Shown: positions 13,067-24,597, counted from the first letter of the stretch. The stretch: DNA of 64,000 nt from Camellia lanceoleosa (GCA_025200525.1 CM045762.1:108908734-108972733); one strand, 5' to 3'. Program-made: numbers and translations. The notes: a model not told the origin generated them from the sequence alone.

Positions 13067-13872
13067 TTGGTAGAACCAGATAGCAAGGGGCAAACAGCAA
13101 GCATAGACCTTGAAGAAGACACCAACAACCTAGAAGATCCCAAGGCATCATCTGACCCCTCTACTTGCTGGAAGTTGTTCGTGGGAGAGATGTGGAAGCT
13201 CTTCATGGATGGAGCATCCAACCGGCATGGAACAGGGCTTGGCATAGTCCTAATCTCCCCAAATGGCCTTGTAGTGGAGCAGGCAATCAACTTTGGCTTC
13301 CCAGCATTAAACAACGAAGCGGAGTATGAAACGCTTCTTGCAAGTCTCAAATTAGCACTCCACATGAAGGCCACCGAACTAATGGTCTACAGCGACTCAC
13401 AACTGGTGGTAAACCAAATTTCAGGCGACTATGAAGCGAAGGATGACAGGATGGCCAAGTACCAAGAGTTAGGCAGAACAGAGATCAAAAAATTTGAGGT
13501 AGTCAGGATAGAGCAGATCGGCAGAGAAGAAAATAGCAGAGCAGACGAACTAGCAGGCTTCGCCTCAATGGCGGATACCTCCATTCCTCACCCATTACTG
13601 ATTGACTACCTACCTCGACCAAGCATTGAAGATCCAGAAGCAGAAGAGGTATGTTGTGCAGAGTTAGGCCCTTCTTGGATGGATCCCATTATACTGTTCT
13701 TGAAAGATGGAACCTTACCGGAAGAAAAGAAAGAAGCCAACAGAATAAGAGCAAAGTTGCAGCGATTTTGGCTCTCTCCATCCTTGGCATTGTACAAAAA
13801 GTCGTTCTCAGGACCTTACCTAAAGTGTGTCCACCCCAGCAAAGTGGAAGCATTCCTGTTCGAAATACATGA
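13067..13872 (+). pseudogene. pol: second (archaeal-type) RNase H and start of the integrase region, truncated
   Basis: [50 protein letters not shown] and ENSRADELA give the Asp/Glu/Asp/Asp series of the additional RNase H found in Tat-lineage elements. The linker that normally precedes integrase follows ([20 protein letters not shown]). At about 13872 the pol homology stops, at the point where the zinc-binding HHCC part of integrase should begin. From there the minus strand reads as the antisense ORF. The zinc finger, catalytic core and chromodomain-side tail of integrase are all absent, so the element could not integrate by itself. Confidence 0.88.
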
Positions 13873-15560
13873 GGGTGTAGGCGTCCTCTGCTTTCTTGAA
13901 GCCTCGTTTTTCGGCTTTCTTCATGCCCGCCTTCAGTTCGGTTATCTCGGCATCTTTTTTCTTTTTAACTTTTGCCAGTAGGCGTAGGTACTTGTCTTTT
14001 GCCTCAATGGCAATCTTATGCTTTTCGGTTTCGGCCGAATTAGCCAGTTCGGTCAATCGATTATTCTCGGAGCGTAGTTCGACAATTTGTTTTCTTGCCT
14101 CCTTCAGCTCGGCCAATTTAGCTTCGGCCTCTGCCATGGCCTCCCTCGTGTTTCTCCTTAGCTCCATCACCTTCCTGTGTGTAACATTGTTTTTCTAGAT
14201 GGCCTGCAAAGGAGTAGTAACTTTTTCTTTAGCCGGACTGAAAGTTGGAAAAATTACAAAGAAAGAAGAGAGCTATTTACCAGGATCATTGACTTAGTTG
14301 AAGACCGGATGGACTTCAGCTCGGTATTTAGTTGTTTGTAGTGGTGCTCCATGTCTTTTGGAAGGCACACACTTTTGGCTAGATTGAAAGCCATCGAGTG
14401 GTCTTTCTCAGCAACAACCGAATTTGAGGCCAGTATATCTCGGTTGTTGAAGGTAAGACTGGGAACCCACTTTGAAGAGCCAGCTCGGTCGGAGTTCTCC
14501 GGTTGAGGGCTTCGTTGGGGGCTTGGAGGAGGGCTTGGTGGCAGAACGTTCTCATCCACAAGTCGTTGCTCGGTTTGGCTAGTCCGGGCACGTTTGCTTA
14601 GGTGAGATGACGACGGTTGTTGGGATGGAAGGGCCACCACGGTCTTAGTGGTCTAGCCGGTTTGTGGTATATTGGTTGGGTTGGTTGCGGTTAGCAAGGC
14701 CTTCAATCTGCTCTTTTTGGCCATCTCTTGTTCGGCGGTGAGAGGCACTAGGTTGATCTGGGGCAAGGAGGGATCTGGCTCAAGAGCGTCTTCCAGAAGA
14801 AAGTCGGTCACTCTTGCTTTCCGGCGACCGGTGTATCGGTAGGTCGGCTCGAAACTTAACAGCTTAGCCCAACTCCTTTCTTCAACACGTAGTGCAGCGC
14901 GAAGTACGCCTAAGTTGGGGTGGCTATACAATGAATGAATGTGGGCTGGATCTGCATGAAAAAGACGACTGTTAGTTCGGCTTAAAATTAGAAACCGAAG
15001 TAAAAAAGAAGAGTGCATGGGAAACCGAAGTAAATATACCAGGTATCCCTTTGTTCCAGTTTATATTTTGGCCAGGAATCTGGGCTTGATGGTCTTCAAA
15101 GTTCCCAGATACCCAGAAAAAATCATCGTCGTTTAGCTCTTTATCCGGTGTATCTTTTATTATCTTCTCTCGGCGACGGGGGATTCTTAAATAGTAGACC
15201 CACCCATCTTCTTTTGATCCTAAGGAATATTGGTGAAATATTTCGGCTAGACCGAGGTTGAGACCGGTTTGGCGGTTTAGCTCGGCTATTCCCATTATTA
15301 TGCGGTATGAATTAGTGGATAGTTGGGTTAGGCATATTCTGGTTTGTCTGAGGAATTCACAAGGGTTGGACTGGGAATCTTAGCCCGGTTTCTATTATGG
15401 ACAAAAGGGTAAAGGGTACAAAACCGGGGTTTCCCCAAGGTATGGTATTTGGTTTGGCTAGGGTAAGGTGCACGTCGTCAGGAATCTTATAATCCTTTCG
15501 GAATTCGGCAAGGCCTCCTGGGGTTTCTACCAAAACCTATACTTCCCCATTTATTGTATA
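13873..15560 (-). pseudogene. Antisense extra ORF of the Tat element (plant gypsy-type transposon domain plus coiled coil), three exons, broken
   Basis: Reads opposite to gag-pol. Exon a (about 15560-15040) encodes FRKDYKIPDDVHLTL, IIETGLRFPVQPL, LTQLSTNSYRIIMG and DFFWVSGNFED, the pattern of the plant 'putative gypsy-type transposon' domain (PF04195-like, from memory). Introns with GT/AG ends lie at 15039-14952 and 14280-14204. Exon b (14951-14281) has a Pro/Ser-rich linker. Exon c (14203-13873) is a heptad-like coiled coil ([28 protein letters not shown]). Lesions: a frameshift near 15350, TAG at 14655-14653 and TAG at 14197-14195. The 3' end is cut at the junction with pol. Extra antisense ORFs are known in some Tat elements; their function is unknown. 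I saw no start codon I trust. Confidence 0.72.
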
Positions 15561-16698
15561 AGTTATAAATAAATTAATTCGGTTGAGAAGTTGTGCTCAG
15601 AAGCTCGGTCGAGCGCTCAAGAGGATGGCTTAGGCAACCTAAAGTTTGCAAAGTGGAAAACAAAGGGGTTAAGCACAGATCATTGGACCGTGCTACAAAT
15701 AAGAGCAAGAAAAAAGAGTCTTACTTCGGCTGCATGGGATGCTAAAGGATCTATATCGGTCTGAACAAAGGGTGGGTTATCTCGGTTTGAACTACGTTTT
15801 TTTTTTTACTTCGGATTAAGCCTATAGGGGCAGCTTTCTGAGTTCGGTTTAGAAGCTAAGAAAGCTGGCTTAGCCCCAAAAGCTTAGTTCGGTTGGTGAC
15901 CTAGGTTTCTAGTGTGCTATGTTCAACCTTAGTTCGGTACGTTTTATCTCGGCTAAGGGCAATCACAAGATGGTTTGATTTGTTAAAACTACAAATACAA
16001 GTGGTAGTTCGGTTGTGTAGTCTAGTCTTACTGGCACTAAAGCTACAAACAGTTTGCTAGTTCGGTTGTGTGTGATTTTGGATCAAAGAGAGTGTTCTAC
16101 AGCTTATTTCATGAATACCAGAGGTTCTAACATGGTGTTTTCAGAAGAAATAAAGCAAAATGGAAAAGATGTGTTTTGTGAAAACACGCACAACAGAGAA
16201 CAAAAACAAGGCAAGCAAGATAGATGAGTAATACTTACCAGACGAAGAGGCAAGAACTAGAGGTAAAAACAGCAATAGCAATGACGAACACGAGCTCAGA
16301 GGTTGAAGAATAGCTCAAGAACAAGATAGAGAGAAGGAAGTGAATAGTTTGGTAAGTAATTTGAAAAACGAAAGGGTTTTTTGTTTTGGTGAAAAGCCCT
16401 ATGGCGGGAACTGTTCAAATTTTTGAGTCTGAGGCGGCGTGGCGTGTGGAGGACCAATCGAACTGCCACGTGTCCTTTGGAAAGAAGCGTTCGGTTTACG
16501 TAAATGAAGAGATGTTTTGACCGGACATGCCTAGCTCGGCTAAAAAGTATATAGCTCGGCCGGGAAGGCTAAAGGGTTGTAGCTCGGCCGGAATAGCTAA
16601 CAGAGTTTTAGCTCGGCTGGAAAAGCTAATGGGTAAAGTGAGTTCGGCTGGAAAGGTTAAAACTGGCTGATAGACGGATAATCCTTATCATGCTTTGC
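15561..16698. other. 3' untranslated region of the Tat element with CTCGGCTGG-type repeats
   Basis: No coding region is seen. TAGTTCGGTT / AGCTCGGCCGG motifs recur throughout. At 16530-16670 there are about five irregular repeats of 30-35 bp of the form TAGCTCGGC(C/T)GGAAxxGCTAA. Hypervariable tandem repeats in the 3' UTR are known for Tat-lineage elements. Confidence 0.6.
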
Positions 16699-16718
16699 AG
16701 ATGGAATTAAGGGGCAAT
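16699..16718 (+). other. Polypurine tract before the right LTR
   Basis: AGATGGAATTAAGGGGCAAT lies immediately before the TG of the right LTR, the expected site of the plus-strand primer. Confidence 0.7.
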
Positions 16719-17452
16719 TGAGAGGGTAATTTATATGAATAAATTGGGCCAAGTTAAGTAATGGGCCGTTTTGGGCCACATTGCGAAGGGCAGAGTAAAA
16801 TGGCCATGAAGTTACTCTGGTTCGTAAAAAGGCTTTGAAATTAGTTCGGTCCAGAGCCTTATACTCTAGTTCGGTCGAGAAGTACTACGGATGGTCGGTC
16901 CCTGGAGTTAGTTCGGTCGCAGTACATGAAACCGAGGTATGCTGAGTTTTCTTAAGTACTTGGTGTCAGAGTTACTTCGGCTTAACTCTCTTATGGATAG
17001 CTCGGTCTCAGCATATGAAAGCCGAGGTAAGAGAAGTTAAGGTAATAGCCGAAGTAAGAGTTAGGTCGGCCGTATGGAAGTTCGGCCATGGTGAAACCAT
17101 CTCACTTGGTTTAAGCAGTGAGGGGGGTGTAGAGAGAAGCATTATCTTTCAGGAATGTGAATCCTAGGAGGACTCTATATGGAGGAGTAAGAGTCCTACT
17201 AAGATTGTGCCACACGAAACCTATAAAAGCTTACCTATATCACCTTTGGGGAGGTAACACAACTTTGTTTTCTGAACATACAAAGCTTTGGTCTATTTGT
17301 CAAGCTTACTGACTTAGGCGTCGGAGAGGTTTCCAGCACACACCCGCTGGCTAGTTCACGTTTGTGTTTTCAGGTGATAAAGTGACGTTGTACGGAGGAG
17401 CGCAAACTTGATCAACAAGATTATACGAAAAGGTGTATTTCTTTCCCGTACA
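16719..17452 (+). repeat. Right (3') LTR of the Tat element
   Basis: Begins TGAGAGGGTAATTTATATGA and ends TTTCCCGTACA, then the TSD GTGCT at 17453-17457. It is collinear with the left LTR with scattered, mostly transition differences. Confidence 0.95.
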
Positions 17453-17457
17453 GTGCT

Positions 17458-18257
17458 ATTGCTAAAATTTGACATAATGGGTACAAAAAACACACTCTCA
17501 TCGTGTCAATTTGACATGAGAGGAGTATCATGCCAAATTTTATTTAGTATATTTACAATCAAGAGGTTTTTATTATTTTTATTTTTTAATTTTTTTAAAT
17601 ACTACAGCAAGAAGATGTTGAACATCTTTGATGGTGTAATTTAGAAGAATTAAATTGCTTGTAATTTTTTTGACACATTTTCCTACATTATTAGTAGACA
17701 AAAACTTTAATTTATCCTATATTTGTAATACAATCTTCTATGATAAACCAACCCTCTCTATTATGGGTCGGTGTTACTTTAGTCACTTTAACTAAAAATT
17801 GTTATATTTTGTCCTTTAATGTTTTGATTTGTTTCGATCTTAACATTTTATTAACAAATTTTTTTATGGAAAGAGAATAGGAAAAGTGGTATATGGAGCT
17901 GTACATACTTTTATGATAAAAATGTTCATTCAAGAGGTTATTTATACAGATATGTGAGAGATTGTATACATATTTTTTATCTGATCATAAAATTGATTGT
18001 TATCATATTTCTCTATAGTGGGGGATACATATATCTGATATATATGTAATTAAATCAGCTCGAGCATTTTAGTCATAAAATTGGTATTCACATGTCATTT
18101 TTTTTAGGTCTTATTTCATAAAAGAATGGTTATAAAATTCAAGCAATAAAATGTAACGCTTTTTAGTTGATATCATCTCAAAAACTTTAAATGATATAAA
18201 GGAAGGTACGTTCTTCAAGGGAGTTATATGAATAGTGTGATGTAGTATTTTTTTGGA
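17458..18257. other. AT-rich intergenic DNA
   Basis: No gene is recognised. At 17465-17545 ATTTGACATAATGGG and GTCAATTTGACATGAG hint at a small inverted-repeat element, but I could not define its ends. Confidence 0.45.
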
Positions 18258-18426
18258 ATAATGTTATATGTACCAATTGGTATACTAATTAATGTACTAA
18301 CAGATGATGTCGTATAATTTTAGAAGTTTTGGGTATTTGTAATTTGTATAATCGGTAGGTCAGTAATAATGTTATAACATATGTTGGTACACTAATTAGT
18401 ATACTAATTGGTGCATGTAATACCAC
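18258..18426. mobile_element. Small MITE, about 170 bp, inverted-repeat arms
   Basis: The left arm TATGTACCAATTGGTATACT, then AATTAATGTACTAACA, is mirrored by the right arm (TGTTGGTACACTAATTAGT, then ATACTAATTGGTGCATGTAA). The arms of about 45 bp flank a unique centre. The TSD is not clear, so the superfamily is unassigned. Confidence 0.65.
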
Positions 18427-18462
18427 CGTTTTTTGCTTATAATTCCTAAAATTTTGAAAAAG

Positions 18463-18640
18463 TTATTAAAGCAGAAATTCAAAAAAGGGCAATGGATGAA
18501 GAAATTGTCACTATTGTTGATTTATCCAAACATAAAGATGTGATTGGGCTTAAATGAGTTTACAAAACTAAATATAATGAAGAGGCTCAATCCAGAAGCT
18601 CCATGCTTATTTTAGTTGCAAAAGGCTACTCACAAATTTT
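18463..18640 (+). pseudogene. Ty1/Copia reverse transcriptase relic
   Basis: Translates in pieces as AMDEEIVTIVDLSKHKDVIG, LK-stop-VYKTKYNEE and LVAKGYSQ. This is the opening of the Copia RT domain (the usual W...KWVY.TK...ARLVAKGY.Q pattern), with a stop replacing the conserved Trp. Only about 60 codons remain. It is unrelated in strand and position to the Copia element inserted just to its right, so it is an older insertion. No LTR was found for it. Confidence 0.7.
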
Positions 18641-18804
18641 CTCATTCAGGAGTGTAAATAAGTTTATGTTGAATAACTACAAGTTGTGTGGCCAAAGAAA
18701 GAGAGACAAGAGTATATCCACTATACAGTTTGAAACAGTCACCCCGACCTAGAATAGTAACATTAACAAGCATTTTTTTTAACAAAATAGATTTTAGAGA
18801 AGTC

Positions 18805-18809
18805 AAAGT
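18805..18809 (+). repeat. Target-site duplication, left, AAAGT
   Basis: AAAGT lies before the left LTR of the Copia element and again at 24598-24602 after the right LTR. Confidence 0.85.
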
Positions 18810-19176
18810 TGTTGTGCCTAGGAAGCAGAAAACAAACACACAAGCAAGAACACACAAAGAATTACATGGTTCGGCAAATCACCTACGTCCACGGGCAACG
18901 GATTTCACTATATTTGGAATAAAGAATTACACATTCCATAATTCTCTCTCTCTCTGCTCTGTATTCTCTCTTTAACTCACCACACAGAACCCTTCCCATT
19001 CACTAACTATTTATAGATGAAATGGAGGGCCAAAGTCTGCAACAAGCATCGACAACATTCATGGCAACTACCAACAGTCAACCACCAACAAGATTAGCCT
19101 CCCTATCATTTCTAGCTTCTTCATTTTTTTTCTTCAATCAACAACCATTGTTAAAAATCTGAGCCAATGTTCAACA
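18810..19176 (-). repeat. 3' LTR of the Copia element
   Basis: In element sense it begins TGTTGAACATTGGCTCAG and ends CCTAGGCACAACA. A purine tract (AAGGTGGAGATT) lies just inside at 19177-19188. It matches 24233-24597 closely. Confidence 0.92.
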
Positions 19177-19513
19177 AATCTCCACCTTGGCGAGAATTTT
19201 CTATCCAACATAGTGATCGATCAACACTACCATGCACCCCGAAGGTGCTCAGTTCCGAGAGATGTTGACCAAGTCCAAACGGTGTTGGAACTTGATCCCA
19301 GAAACCACTTTTGTGAGCATATCGGCCGGATTATCTACAGTGCTAATCTTTTTGAAATAGAATATCCCTTCATTCACGAATGATGAACTTGGTTCTTTGC
19401 CAAACAAATGGCACTCTGACTATCACAGTACACCTCAACATGCTTCTAAACAATACCCAAGTTCTCAATTAACCCATGTAGCCAAATAGCTTCCTTAAAG
19501 CCAAATAGCTTCC

Positions 19514-20736
19514 TTAAAGGCTTCTGTTATTGCCATGTACTCTGCCTCTGTAGTAGGCAAAGCCACCATTGACTGAAGCGTTGACCAGTCTTTTAGCAAG
19601 CGTAAATAAATACCCTGTTGTTGATTGGCATTTATCCAAGTCACCAGCATAATCTGAGTCCACATATCCAATCAGATTTTGTCCGAGTCTATGATCTCTC
19701 TCGAACTTCAAACCCATGTTAATTGTGCCATGTAAGTACCTCAATATCCACTTCACTGCCTGCTAATGACCTTTTTTTGGATCATGCATATATCTGCTTA
19801 TCATACTCACAATATATGAGATGTCAGGCATTGTACAAACCATAGCATACATTAATGCACCAACTGCATTTGCATATGGAACCTGTGCCATATGCTTCCG
19901 TTCTTCTTCTGTGCGTGGAGACATCGAAACGCTAAACTTGAAATGAGAGGCCAATGGTATACTCACAGCTTTTGTTTTCTTATTTATGTCAAATCTATCT
20001 AATACCTTTTTCAGATACTCGGTTTGTGTCAAACAAACCGTGCCCTTCGTTCTGTCTTTTTTGATCTCCATGCCAAGAATTTTCTTTGCTTCCCCAAGAT
20101 CTTTCATTTTCGAACTCTCCGGCCAACTGTGCCTTGAGTTTGTTAATCTCTAACTTGCTCGTAGATGCAATTAGCATATCATCTACATATAAGAACAAAT
20201 AAATGAAGGAACTATCGCGAAGCTTACAAAAATATACACAATGATCACACTAGCTTTTTGTGTATTTCTTTTACATTATGAACTGATCAAATCGCTTATA
20301 CCACTGTCTCGGAGACTGCTTCAACCCGTAGAACGATTTCTTTAATTTGCAAGCCTAATCCTCTTTTTACAACAACTTTGAAACCATCTGGCTAGGACAT
20401 ATATATCTCCTCTTTGAGATCTCCATGTAAGAAGGCAGTTTTGATATCAAGTTGGGCGAGCTCGAGATCAAACTGTGCAACCAATGTTAGCAAGATACGA
20501 ATGGACGTGTGCTTCACAACAGGTGAGAATACCTCATTGTAGTCTATTCCTTCCTTCTAGGCATAGCCTTTAGCTACCAATCTAGCTTTGAATCTGATGT
20601 TGTCTCTGCCTGGGATGCCTTCTTTCTTAGTGTAAACCCACTTACACTCAGTTGCTTTCTTGCCTTTTGGAAGTTGCACCAACTCTCAAGTCTGGTTCTT
20701 GTAAAGTGACCCAATCTCTTCATCTATAGCCTCCTT
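19514..20736 (-). pseudogene. Copia reverse transcriptase and RNase H (broken)
   Basis: Pieces in element order: the catalytic MFLYVDDMLIAS near 20198, KDLGEAKKILGMEI, YLKKVLDRFDI, VPYANAVGALMYAMVCTMPD and ISYIVSMISRYM (20107-19763). RNase H then begins with MKWILRYLHGTINMGL and GYVDSDYAGDLDKCQSTTGY (19756-19600). The last part (about 19570-19514) is out of frame. The N-terminal RT between 20736 and 20200 has frameshifts and stops so that no long frame survives. The motif order leaves no doubt about identity. It would copy element RNA into DNA in particles; this copy cannot. Confidence 0.85.
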
Positions 20737-21702
20737 CTATTTGACACTGTCTGCATTCTGCACAGCTTTGTTGAAAGTGGAAGGAATATTGTCTTCAATG
20801 ATTGGAAGTGCATAGGCCACCATATCGGTCATCCAACTGGGTTGCTTAGTAACTCTTTTTCCTTTTCTGATTGCAATGGGTTCTGATTGTTGTAGGGCCT
20901 CTGGATCTTCATTCTCATTTGAACTCTCTTCAGGATCTTCTTCAAAGCTGTCAACTGAAACTTCTCCAGGATTGTTGCCTGTCTGAACAGTCTTCACTGG
21001 AGTCTCAAACTCCACTTGCACTGACTTTTTCAATGCTTCATCATTTTTTTGAGGATTTAGTTGCTTCAGCATTGTAGACTCATCAAAGGTAACGTCTTTT
21101 CTAGTGACAACTTTCTTTGATTCAGGACACCAGAGTCTATATCCCTTGACACCTTCAGTGAAGCCCAAGAAGATAGCTTTCTTGGCTCTAGGATCCAATT
21201 TAGATTCTGTAACATGAAAATAGGCTGGACATTCGAAGATACGTAGCTGATCATAATCGGTGGCTGGAGCTCCTGACCATACCTCTATGAGAGTCTTGCC
21301 ATCTAGTACTGTAGCAAGTAGTCTATTGACAAGATGACGAGCATAGTTCAATGCCTCGCTCCAAAATGCCTTGCTCAATCCTGAATGTGACAGCATACAC
21401 CGGAATTTCTCCACCAAAGTGCGGTTCATGCAGTCTGCAACTCCATTTTGCTGTGGCATTCCACTAACTGTGAAATGTCTTATTATCCCTTCATTCCGGC
21501 AAACCTCAAAGAAGGAATCTGATATGTATTTGCCGCCATTGTCAAATCTGAGCTTCTTGATCTTCCTGCCTGTCTGGGTCTCAATCATTTTCTTCCACGT
21601 ATGAAAGATGTCAAATACTTCATCTTTATGTTTCATTATGTAAACCCATACTCTTCTTGAGAAATCATCAATAAACGACACAAAGTAGTGTTTACCTCCC
21701 AA
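20737..21702 (-). pseudogene. Copia integrase region, open frame of 321 codons
   Basis: Starts MGGKHYFVSFIDDFSRRVWV, with the catalytic pattern continuing as LRFDNGGKYISDSF and GMPQQNGVADCMNRTLVE (normally N...E in NGVAER). The CPAYFHVTESKLDPRAKKAI / FLGFTEGVKGYRLW tail typical of Copia integrase follows, then an acidic linker to RT. The first catalytic Asp is in the FIDDFSR motif. The frame is part of the polyprotein, not a separate gene, and its neighbours are broken, so I class it as a pseudogene fragment. Substitutions at conserved sites (GGK for GGE, ADC for AER) suggest decay. Confidence 0.85.
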
Positions 21703-21876
21703 GGAAGCATTCTTGGAAGGACCCCATACGTCTGTGTGAACGTAGTCTAAAATCCCTTTGGTACGATGAATGACAGTACCAAACTTAATTTTTGTTTGCT
21801 TGCCCAGTACACAATACTCGCAGAACTCAAGCTTCCCTGTTTTGGCGCCTTTTAACAGTCCTTGCTTTACTAACCC

Positions 21877-22401
21877 TTATAAAGCCTTTTCTCCAATATG
21901 TCCTAAGCGTATGTGCCAAAGTCTAGAAGTGTCTGATGCATCATCTTTTGAGTTTGTGGAGACAGCCACTCTCCCTGTGACTGTAAAGCTGTCTAGGAAA
22001 TATAAATTTCCCTTCCGAGTACCCTTCATTGCAATAAATGCTCCTCTAACAACTTTGAGGACTCCACCTTCCACAATTACTCTGTAACCTTTGGAGTCTA
22101 AAACTCCCACTGAGATGAGATTCTTCGTCAAATCTGGTACATACCGAACATCTTAAAGAATTCTGATGGTTCCATCATGCATCTTCAGTTGAATTGTTCC
22201 AATCCCCTTTGTTTTGCAAGCTTGGTCATTGCCCATCAACAGAATTCTTCCATCGAACTCTTGTAAGCTTGAGAACCAATACTTGTTAGGAGACATGTGG
22301 TAGGAACATCCGGAATCTAGAATCCGTTCATCAGAATGGCCAAGTGATGAAACTGTAAAGGCTGATCCTTCACCATTATCTCCATCTCGTGCAACATTCA
22401 T
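21877..22401 (-). pseudogene. Copia protease and GAG-pre-integrase region (broken)
   Basis: The protease is shown by ERILDSGCSYHMSPNKYWF (active-site DSG) at about 22325-22270, then LLMGNDQACKTKGIGTI. A stop at about 22153 separates this from TKNLISVGVLDSKGY and RLWHIRLGHIGEKAL, the pre-integrase segment with the H...C/H signature of Copia. The zinc knuckle just upstream (about 22500-22430) is out of frame but partly readable. Confidence 0.82.
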
Positions 22402-22673
22402 CTTTTCATCTTTTTTGTCTTTATTGGGACAATATTTTTCCCAATGCCCCTTCTAGTGACATACAGCACACTCATCTTTTACAAGACGTCTTCTATTTGA
22501 TGATCTCCCTCTGGATTTTTAGCGAGACTTTCCCCGTCCTGTATATCTTCAATTATTCGTCCTGCCTTTGACTGTCAATGCCTCTAATGTTGAATCCCTG
22601 TTTGCAGGCTTATCTTTCATTCTGAACTCATTATTTACCAAGGCGTTTGAAACATCAATATACTTGATCTTTT

Positions 22674-23228
22674 CTATACCATACGTAAAGTGGTGGTGAG
22701 ATGATCATATGTGTTAGATAAGGAATTCAACAATAACAGTGCTTTATCTTCATTATCAATTTGAATATCCAAGTTTTTCAAATCAGCAATAATTTTCTTG
22801 AAATTTTTCAGGTCTTCGTTCATCAAAATACCTTTCTTGTAGTCGAAACGAAACAACCTCTTCTTCAAGTAGAGCCAGTTCTCAATGCTCTTTCTCATGA
22901 ACTTGTCTTCCGGCGCTTTCCAAAGCTCCTTCGCAGTATCATATTCTATGAAGGCGTACTTTTCCTCTTTTGCAAGGCAAAGTCGAATGGAACTGCAGGC
23001 TAGGAGATTCACTTTCTCCCATTCTATCTTGTCCAAGTCATCTAATTTGTCTCCCAGAGTGAAATGCAGGTTCATCTGGACAAGCATATCTTTAACTTCA
23101 CATCTCCACATGCCAAAGTTACTGCTACCATCAAACTTCTCTACCTCGAACTTAGCATGGGACACGGGGGTCCAACGCCCAGAGCTGCTTATAGCCGCGA
23201 GGCTGCTTGTAGACTCGGCTAACCTCAT
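22674..23228 (-). pseudogene. Copia gag
   Basis: A 184-codon open frame from MRLAESTSSLAAISS, with KFEVEKFDGSSNFGMWRCEV, AKELWKAPEDKFMRKSIENW, LYLKKRLFRFDYKKG and ALLLLNSLSNTYDHL, the classic Copia Gag (UBN2-type) order. An alternative ATG at 23249 in another frame (MAESTENE) overlaps, so the true start may have been lost to a one-base indel. In an intact element Gag forms the particle shell. Downstream, the RNA-binding knuckle is separated by stops. Confidence 0.85.
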
Positions 23229-23626
23229 TTTCTGTAGATTCTGCCATTGAGGCTTTTCAAAAGAAAAATCTCCACTACAATAATAACGGATGCTTGAAAT
23301 ACCCGAAATACGAAAAATTCTAAGCTCTCAAAAACTTCACTGAAAATTCAGGTCCAAATCTCAAAAAACAGAATTTGCGATTGTGTTCGGAACAGTTGAT
23401 TTAGCTAAGAAAGCACTTTTTCTACTTCTTCAGGGACCTCAATGAAATTTCTTCAAATCTAAGGGCCAAATTACAATTTCTCAAAAACCAGGGACCTTAT
23501 TGCAATTTACAGAAGTTTTCAAGCGCTAAATTGTAATTTCAGCAAGATCAGGGGCTGAAATGTAATTTACCATACTTTTAGGGGCCTCTCTGCAATTTCA
23601 AAAATTTTCAGCTGATTGGGACGCTG

Positions 23627-23848
23627 ACGTGGCAGATATGCTAATATGGGGATCTTTGTGGTAGTTGAGTCAAGGCGACGTGTCTCGACATCGCTAAAGA
23701 ATCGAGTAAGGCTAAGTGGGACGCTGACGTGGCATGTGTGCTGATGTGGCAATGACGTGGCCATCGAGCTGGCGGTGACGTGTCTCAACAAGTGATTCAG
23801 ACGTGGCAATGACTGGGCTGACACTTAGTGCTGATGTGACGGCGACGT
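23627..23848. promoter_or_regulatory. Cluster of seven ACGT-core motifs in the Copia leader
   Basis: TGACGTGGCA-like motifs (ACGT cores at 23627, 23678, 23727, 23755, 23778, 23801 and 23845) occur in about 220 bp between the primer site and gag. TGACGTGGC is a known plant bZIP (G-box/C-box, ABRE-like) site. Regulation by bZIP factors is an inference. Confidence 0.55.
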
Positions 23849-24215
23849 GGCAGCTTTCAAAAATAATTTGGAAATTTGTTTGTGATGAGTCTCCTTAACC
23901 TGAAGGTGTTGAGCCAGGGCTTTAACCACTTTGCCAAGTGTTAACTTGTGCTATACTGATGCACAAGTGAATACTTAAAGCCTTTAGGATAGGTTGACTT
24001 CTTCAATCTTTGCTTTTTTGCTGGACTGAACTTTCCGGCAAGTCTCTAACAGAACTTCGAAAAGCGCGTAAGTGCGCGTGAAGTGTCCTCGTGGGTTGGT
24101 CTTTCTGGGTCTGAACTCCTCTAGTCGAGGTGGTCGTCGTGGTATCCTGAAAACTCGATTTTGACAACTTCAAAATTTTCAGTTTACAGAAAAACACTTT
24201 GTTTTTCGCACAACA

Positions 24216-24232
24216 ATGCTCTGATACCAATT
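24216..24232 (-). other. Primer-binding site of the Copia element
   Basis: In element sense TTGGTATCAGAGC lies next to the inner edge of the 5' LTR, the standard initiator-Met tRNA primer site of plant Copia elements. Confidence 0.9.
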
Positions 24233-24597
24233 TTTTATGCCTAGGAAGCAGAAAACAAACACACAAGCAAGAACACACAAAGAATTACATGGTTCAACAA
24301 ATCACCTATGTCGACGGGCAACAGATTTCACTATACTTGGGACAAAGAATTACACATTCCATAATTCTCTCTCTCTGCTCTGTATTCTCTCTTTAACTCA
24401 CCGCACAAAATCCTTCCAATTTACTAACAATTTATAGATAAAATGGAGGGCCAAAGTCCTCAACAAGCATCGACAACATTCATGACAACTACCAACAATC
24501 AACCACCAACAAGATTAGCCTTCATACCATTTCTAGCTTCTTTATTTCTTTTCTTCAATTAGCAGCCATCGTTGAAAATCTAAGCCAATGTTCAACA
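24233..24597 (-). repeat. 5' LTR of the Copia element
   Basis: Collinear with 18810-19176. The inner end has decayed (CATAAAA instead of CACAACA). The TSD AAAGT follows at 24598-24602. Confidence 0.92.

Larger units (their letters stand above)
8203..17452 (+). mobile_element. Ty3/Gypsy LTR retrotransposon, Tat type, complete but non-autonomous
   Basis: A 9.25-kb element with two LTRs of about 733 bp (TG...CA), a 5-bp TSD, a primer-binding site, gag, protease, reverse transcriptase, RNase H, a second RNase H, an antisense extra ORF and a polypurine tract. Two RNase H domains and an extra ORF between pol and the 3' LTR are known traits of the plant Tat lineage. Frameshifts and stops break gag-pol, and the integrase is missing: pol stops near 13872 and joins the antisense ORF directly. 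By eye the LTRs differ at roughly 30 positions (about 4%), mainly C/T and G/A, which suggests a moderately old insertion with methylation decay. Confidence 0.93.
18810..24597 (-). mobile_element. Ty1/Copia LTR retrotransposon, full length, decayed
   Basis: A 5.8-kb minus-strand element with LTRs of about 366 bp, a 5-bp TSD (AAAGT), a tRNA-iMet-type primer site, gag, protease, integrase, RT and RNase H in the Copia order. The 5' LTR is on the right (24233-24597) and the 3' LTR on the left (18810-19176). Stops and frame changes break the polyprotein at many points, mainly in RT. The integrase keeps an open frame of 321 codons. Confidence 0.93.
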
